A stretch of 9,670 nucleotides of DNA from SIG607 sp045605385 (GTDB taxonomy: Bacteria; Bacillota; Clostridia; Oscillospirales; Acutalibacteraceae), in NCBI GenBank assembly GCA_045605385.1, contig JAZUPW010000025.1:1-9670 (forward strand), given 5' to 3'. This document shows, piece after piece, positions 6,763-9,670 of this stretch (the first letter of the stretch is position 1; every line of letters begins with the position of its first letter). Both the position numbers and the translations under genes were made by a program. The notes under the pieces were generated by a model. The model was not told the DNA's origin and ran no database searches. It worked only from the letters and a program-made list of their open reading frames with translations.

Positions 6763-7686
6763 TCAATTCTGATTATAATCAACTATAAGCTTATGCATTT
6801 CTTCTATACTTTTACACTCGAAAAATCTTGTAAAGTCACTACTTGTTAACTTTTTCAATCCATCTTCAAGTGCTGTGCTTGTGGCACCCCCAATATAAAT
6901 TTGGTCATGTACATATTCGGGTGCAAAATCAGGAGATAAGTCAATATACTTCAAATGCGGAAATTTCTTTATTGCCATTTTAATTATTTCTATAGCAAAG
7001 CCAACAGGAACTCTCCTTCCTATCCAAATAGCCTCATGCTCTATATATTTTTTCAACTGTGTACTTTTTCCATCTGCACCAAAATATATTTCTGCTTTAT
7101 AACCTTTTCGATTCAAATCCTTTACAAATTGACGACTACCATTAACATAAGACACAGCTATCTTATACTCAACCTCTTTATCTGTAACATACAAATCTAA
7201 TCGTTCGTTTATTGTTTTTTCCGCACGCTCCACGATAGCTGTATCTTCTTTACCTTCGTCTTTCTCAGTAAGAGCTTTTTGCATAGATACTATCGTATTT
7301 AACGATTCCTTTATCAAATTTATATCACTAATTGTCATACCTTCTTTAACAGAAGTACTTTGTCTTTCTTCGTATGGGTCAACTTCAATAATTTTTTGGG
7401 TTTGCGTTGCACTATCATATGTATTAACAAAATTTTTCTCATCTTTAAAATCGGAAGGAGAATACAGCTTTTTATGATGTTTTGTTACTAATATATAAAA
7501 TACGCAAAGCACAGCAAGAGGAAATAATACAATAAATAAAACTAGAATTAAATTTAATGAATACGGCAAAGAACTTTGAGTAACCACACAGGCAGCAATT
7601 GCTTCAACTAAAACTAAAAACAATCCGATTACACCTATAGGATTTCTGACTACGCCTATTATATTTTTGACTTTTTGGCTCTCCAT
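6763..7686 (-). CDS. Two-TM membrane protein with cytoplasmic linker and unknown alpha/beta C-terminal domain
   Basis: I do not recognise a named family for this 307-residue protein. Residues 17-37 and 43-67 are two membrane helices with a very short loop. The motif LYSPSDFKDEKNF (74-86) follows; I recall a two-TM module with this kind of LYxPSDFxDExNF sequence in many prokaryotic proteins of varied C-terminal domains. Residues 90-170 are a charged, helix-rich linker (about 120-165 may coil). The domain at 172-305 alternates strands and helices: YKIAVSYVNG, YKAEIYFG, EAIWIGRRVP, LKYIDLS and the glycine-rich QIYIGGATSTA (262-272). This suggests a cytoplasmic sensor or effector domain tethered to the membrane, which is inference. 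GGGAGAG five bases before ATG fixes the start. It is monocistronic, with its own promoter and terminator. Confidence 0.75.
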   Translation of the reverse strand: MESQKVKNIIGVVRNPIGVIGLFLVLVEAIAACVVTQSSLPYSLNLILVLFIVLFPLAVLCVFYILVTKHHKKLYSPSDFKDEKNFVNTYDSATQTQKIIEVDPYEERQSTSVKEGMTISDINLIKESLNTIVSMQKALTEKDEGKEDTAIVERAEKTINERLDLYVTDKEVEYKIAVSYVNGSRQFVKDLNRKGYKAEIYFGADGKSTQLKKYIEHEAIWIGRRVPVGFAIEIIKMAIKKFPHLKYIDLSPDFAPEYVHDQIYIGGATSTALEDGLKKLTSSDFTRFFECKSIEEMHKLIVDYNQN

Positions 7687-7715
7687 AAAAACTCTCCCAG
7701 TATTATATTACATAC

Positions 7716-7744
7716 AATATAACACATTCTTAATAAATTTACAA
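7716..7744 (-). promoter_or_regulatory. Promoter of the two-TM alpha/beta protein gene
   Basis: The minus strand has TTGTAA (7744-7739), a 17-bp spacer and TATATT (7721-7716) preceded by TGT, an extended -10. The transcript would start near 7709, leaving a leader of about 23 bases containing GGGAGAG. A TATAAT at 7707-7702 is too close to the ribosome site and has no -35. Confidence 0.65.
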
Positions 7745-7792
7745 GTAAGTCATGTCTAAAAAATAGTATATCTCATTGCTTTTGCAGTAAAT

Positions 7793-7824
7793 AAAAAATC
7801 TCGTTCCGAAGAACGAGATTTTTT
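7793..7824 (-). terminator. UUCG-loop terminator after the XRE-TPR regulator gene (copy C)
   Basis: The stem AATCTCGTTC/GAACGAGATT (7797-7806 with 7811-7820), extended by the A/T flanks, carries the minus-strand loop TTCG. It is the same as copies A and D, except that the stem has lost one outer CT/AG step. A degenerate palindrome (CATTGC, TTTT, GCAGTA at 7774-7789) stands where copies A and D have a perfect one. Confidence 0.9.
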
Positions 7825-7826
7825 GT

Positions 7827-7876
7827 GTGTTTTGAACTTAATGACACGAATGAAATGTGCCTGAAAACTGAGGATT
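7827..7876 (-). repeat. Conserved 3' tail, type II, copy C
   Basis: The 50-bp block is about 45/50 identical by eye to 9218-9267. It contains GTTTTGAACTTAATGACACG and ends 12 bp from the stop codon at 7889. It occupies the same position relative to gene and terminator as the type I tails, but its sequence is largely different. Confidence 0.85.
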
Positions 7877-7888
7877 ATCTTTTTTGTT

Positions 7889-8797
7889 TTATGTTAGATT
7901 TTTTAATCTATTTTCTTCTGCTTCCGCCTCAATATCAAGCCCCATTTTTTTCAATTCTTGAACTATCTCTATCGAAATATTTTTACACTTTTCTTTTTCG
8001 CCAATTTGTGCATAATAGTTTAGTTTTGAATACTTGGCATCAAGGCAAGTGTTATCAAGTTCAACTGCTTTATCCCAATACGATAATGCTTCATCATATC
8101 TGTTCAACTTTCCGCAAATATCACCGCCTAATGTATATATTATCGAATCATTAGGAAACTTTTGAATTGCTTTAATAAAATATTCATAAGCATTTTTTAT
8201 ATCTTTATCAAAAATATATGCCTGTATCAAACATCTCCAATCAATTACATTGTTAGAACCTTTTTTAATATTGTCTAATGATGATACAACACTTTCCTTA
8301 CTTTTTCCAATTTGCGAAAACAAAAGCATTTTTTGAGTTTTGGTTTTCCAAAAAACATCTGGATTTATATCTGCACCCTTATCAATTACCTTGTCAAATA
8401 AATCTATCGCTTTATTTATAGAATATTGCATCATAAAGTGGTGCAAAGTTCCATATATCCATAAATCTTCTGTTGAATACTCACCGCTTTTAATAAGTTT
8501 TTTGAACTCATTATCTGCATGAATAAAATCTTCGGGGGTTCGAGTTGTTTCGTAAATAGATGCTAACCGCTGAGCATAATTTTCATATGCTGAAGAATTC
8601 GCTTTAAATAGGTCATCAACTGTTACACAGTAAAGTTTTGCAATTTCAGGTAACAACATAACATCCGGGTGTGTTATATTACACTCCCATCGAGAAATTG
8701 TTTGAGGACCAACACCTAAAAATTCCGCAACTTGTTCTTGAGTAATTTTCTTTTGTAATCGTAATTTTTTGAGATTGTTAGCAAAAATACTATTCAT
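7889..8797 (-). CDS. XRE-family transcriptional regulator with C-terminal TPR repeats
   Basis: The 302-residue protein opens with a Cro/C1-type helix-turn-helix (about 6-62; ITQEQVAEFLGVGPQTISRWE with recognition helix near 31-38). A helical-repeat region follows: helix pairs from about 110, with recognisable TPRs near 185-214 and 218-248 (FPNDSIIYTLGGDICGKLNR, then DEALSYWDKAVELD), ending in a charged helix. This layout is common in Clostridia, and some relatives (RRNPP-type) bind peptides through the TPRs; there is no evidence for that here. Its targets are unknown. A TTG at 8803 could extend it by two residues, but AAAGGAG is only two bases from that TTG and eight from the ATG at 8797, so I use the ATG. 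It is a single gene; a palindrome over its transcription start suggests autoregulation. Confidence 0.9.
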   Translation of the reverse strand: MNSIFANNLKKLRLQKKITQEQVAEFLGVGPQTISRWECNITHPDVMLLPEIAKLYCVTVDDLFKANSSAYENYAQRLASIYETTRTPEDFIHADNEFKKLIKSGEYSTEDLWIYGTLHHFMMQYSINKAIDLFDKVIDKGADINPDVFWKTKTQKMLLFSQIGKSKESVVSSLDNIKKGSNNVIDWRCLIQAYIFDKDIKNAYEYFIKAIQKFPNDSIIYTLGGDICGKLNRYDEALSYWDKAVELDNTCLDAKYSKLNYYAQIGEKEKCKNISIEIVQELKKMGLDIEAEAEENRLKNLT

Positions 8798-8823
8798 AAT
8801 CAATTCTCCTTTATGCTTTTTAG

Positions 8824-8833
8824 AGAGGCCTCT
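8824..8833. promoter_or_regulatory. Candidate operator: perfect 10-bp palindrome at the regulator's transcription start
   Basis: AGAGGCCTCT is a perfect palindrome beginning about 27 bp before the ATG and covering the predicted +1 of the XRE gene promoter. It is G+C-rich within an AT-rich leader. Binding there by the encoded repressor would block transcription. The assignment rests on position and symmetry only. Confidence 0.45.
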
Positions 8834-8839
8834 AATTCA

Positions 8840-8867
8840 ATTATATTTATATGCTGAAAAAAGTCCA
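8840..8867 (-). promoter_or_regulatory. Promoter of the XRE-TPR regulator gene
   Basis: The minus strand has TGGACT (8867-8862), 16 bp, then a perfect TATAAT (8845-8840). The predicted start of transcription at about 8833 gives a leader of about 36 bases including AAAGGAG. Confidence 0.75.
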
Positions 8868-8991
8868 TATCTTATTTTGTGAGCAGACTCGCAAAAACTG
8901 TTTAGTGTGATGTGTGCATATTAAATTCAAAAGGAAAATTGTTAGCTCAACTCTAAGTCATCCACTAAAATAGCTAATAGTGGAAATGAAT
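8868..8991. other. Non-coding stretch between regulator promoter and hairpin array
   Basis: No ORF, RNA gene or clear protein remnant was found here on either strand. The only structure I see is a weak inverted repeat CCACT/AGTGG (8962-8966 with 8979-8983). Together with the flanking array and promoter it makes a 476-bp gene-free gap (8798-9273). Confidence 0.5.
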
Positions 8992-9178
8992 CAATGCGAA
9001 GCATTGTATATCATCAATTCCATAGGAATTGCATATCATAAACTTCGAGAGAAGTTGTATATCATTAAGCCGACAAATTTTTAATACACACCTAAAGGTG
9101 TGATGAGATACAATCGGCAAAGCCGATTGATGATATACACGACTGCGTCGTGATGATATACCAAGCCTGTCGGCTTGG
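8992..9178. repeat. Tandem array of seven different palindromes with a conserved TATATCATCA linker
   Basis: The perfect palindromes are: CAATGC/GCATTG (8992-9006), CAATTCC/GGAATTG (9015-9031), AACTTC/GAAGTT (9041-9056), CACACCT/AGGTGTG (9087-9102), CAATCGGC/GCCGATTG (9111-9129), CACGAC/GTCGTG (9138-9152) and CCAAGCC/GGCTTGG (9161-9178). Their centres lie about 24-26 bp apart, apart from one double step near 9070 where a half unit AAGCCGAC (9067-9074) sits. The linkers read TATATCATCA or close variants between the first three, and the reverse complement TGATGATATA between the last four. The array lies between a terminator and a promoter, so it may not be transcribed. I know of no named element with this description; similar intergenic strings occur in gut Clostridia in my recollection. 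Confidence 0.85.
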
Positions 9179-9180
9179 AT

Positions 9181-9215
9181 AAAAAAACTCTCGTTCCGAA
9201 GAACGAGAGTTTTTT
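9181..9215 (-). terminator. UUCG-loop terminator of the partial gene at the right edge (copy D)
   Basis: The stem CTCTCGTTC/GAACGAGAG (9188-9196 with 9201-9209), its A7 and T6 flanks and the TTCG loop (minus strand) are identical to copy A at 5864-5898, 3.3 kb away. It directly follows the last palindrome of the array, so the terminator is effectively the array's end unit. Confidence 0.92.
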
Positions 9216-9217
9216 GG

Positions 9218-9267
9218 GTGTTTTGAACTTAATGACACGAACGAAATATGCCTGAAAACCAAGAATT
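9218..9267 (-). repeat. Conserved 3' tail, type II, copy D
   Basis: The block is about 45/50 identical by eye to 7827-7876. It ends 6 bp from the stop codon at 9274. Most differences from copy C fall in the last ten bases, closest to the gene. Confidence 0.85.
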
Positions 9268-9273
9268 TTTTAT

Positions 9274-9670
9274 TTAATTGACTTCAAAGTGCAAATAATA
9301 ATCACCTATAGAAACAAACAAGGTTCTGCCCCGTTTTGAACTAATATTAGCAGTACCTTCTATTCCATTGATAACAACAGTATAACTTTGATTTATATGT
9401 TTACCCCAAGATTTTACTTTATAAGTTCCTTCATAGATATTGCCGTTAGTTGTATCAGTCAATATCAATTTACCATCTTCGGCTTCAAGCGTCAATTCAA
9501 TAGGTTTAGAAAATTTATAAAGCGAACTATCAACATCAGAAAAACTGTAATCATCATTATGAGCAACAACAAAAAGCGGTGGCTCTGCTTGTTGTGCATA
9601 AGAAAGCTCCCATGTTCGCTTTTCAATAGTAGGTTTCGCGAAAAAAGCATACGCAATTATACATATTATA
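9274..9670 (-). CDS. Membrane-anchored or secreted small protein, N-terminus beyond the window (partial)
   Basis: The reading frame that ends at 9274 stays open to the right edge, giving at least 131 residues with no stop. A TTG at 9495 is just an internal codon with no ribosome site, so the true start lies outside. The visible part begins with a hydrophobic stretch (IICIIAYAFFAK), probably the end of a signal peptide or N-terminal anchor. TWELSYAQQAEPP follows, then a beta-rich domain: LTLEAEDGKLILTD, NGNIYEGTYKVK, YTVVINGIEGTANIS and a terminal SIGDYYLHFEV. The repeated short strands suggest a small beta-barrel or lipocalin-like fold. I recall similar small extracytoplasmic proteins (NGKTYxGTYK and ISIGDYxLxF motifs) in gut Clostridia, function unknown. 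It carries the same 3' module as its neighbours. Confidence 0.7.
   Translation of the reverse strand, partial: IICIIAYAFFAKPTIEKRTWELSYAQQAEPPLFVVAHNDDYSFSDVDSSLYKFSKPIELTLEAEDGKLILTDTTNGNIYEGTYKVKSWGKHINQSYTVVINGIEGTANISSKRGRTLFVSIGDYYLHFEVN

Noticed and set aside
8798..8803. TTG start at 8803 for the XRE regulator
   Set aside because: The ribosome site is only two bases away from the TTG but ideally spaced for the ATG at 8797.
8992..9178. CRISPR array
   Set aside because: The constant part is only a 10-base linker, and the variable parts are perfect palindromes. No direct repeat of 23-47 bp and no cas gene is present.
5844..9267. Integron attC sites between cassettes
   Set aside because: No GTTRRRY/RYYYAAC pairs in the right arrangement and no integrase in the window; only the cassette-like layout is similar.
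9493..9495. TTG at 9495 as the start of a 73-residue gene
   Set aside because: No ribosome site precedes it, and the frame is open with protein-like sequence to the window edge, so it is an internal leucine codon.

Overview
The window is AT-rich, with every convincing gene on the minus strand. It has strong AGG/GGAG-type ribosome binding sites, near-consensus sigma-A promoters and many Rho-independent terminators. This fits a low-G+C Firmicute, most likely an uncultured gut-type member of Clostridia. That placement comes from overall style and protein flavour, not from a marker gene.

The window falls into two halves. The left half (about 1-5819) looks like ordinary metabolic genome. Read in the direction of transcription (right to left), it holds a predicted alpha/alpha-toroid glycosidase-like protein (4617-5819) and a GH13 alpha-amylase-family enzyme (3297-4604) only 12 bp further on. 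Next comes an unassigned, possibly clan GH-A-like glycosidase (1535-3172) with its own near-perfect promoter and a strong terminator. Last is a stand-alone FAD oxidoreductase with a C-terminal Rieske [2Fe-2S] domain (146-1456). None of the three carbohydrate proteins has a signal peptide, so I infer an intracellular glucan or oligosaccharide-processing set. No transporter or regulator of it is in the window.

The right half (about 5820-9670) looks accessory. Four unrelated single genes follow one another: a two-TM protein with a PH-like tail (5949-6500), a two-TM protein with an unknown alpha/beta domain (6763-7686), an XRE-TPR regulator (7889-8797) and the 3' part of a membrane-anchored or secreted small protein (9274 to beyond the right edge). 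The first three have their own promoters. All four end, 6-18 bp after the stop codon, in a related 3' module made of a conserved tail (two sequence types) and a strong terminator hairpin. Three of the four terminators share the same stem and a UUCG loop.

The most unusual structure is between the last two genes (about 8992-9178). It is a tandem array of seven different short palindromes, centred about every 25 bp and joined by a conserved linker TATATCATCA. The linker reverses orientation in the middle of the array, beside a half-palindrome. A single unit of the same design precedes the terminator at 5871. The repeated 3' modules and the hairpin array together suggest a cassette-like accessory locus shaped by recombination or by small non-autonomous elements. 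No recombinase or transposase is visible, so the mechanism is inference.
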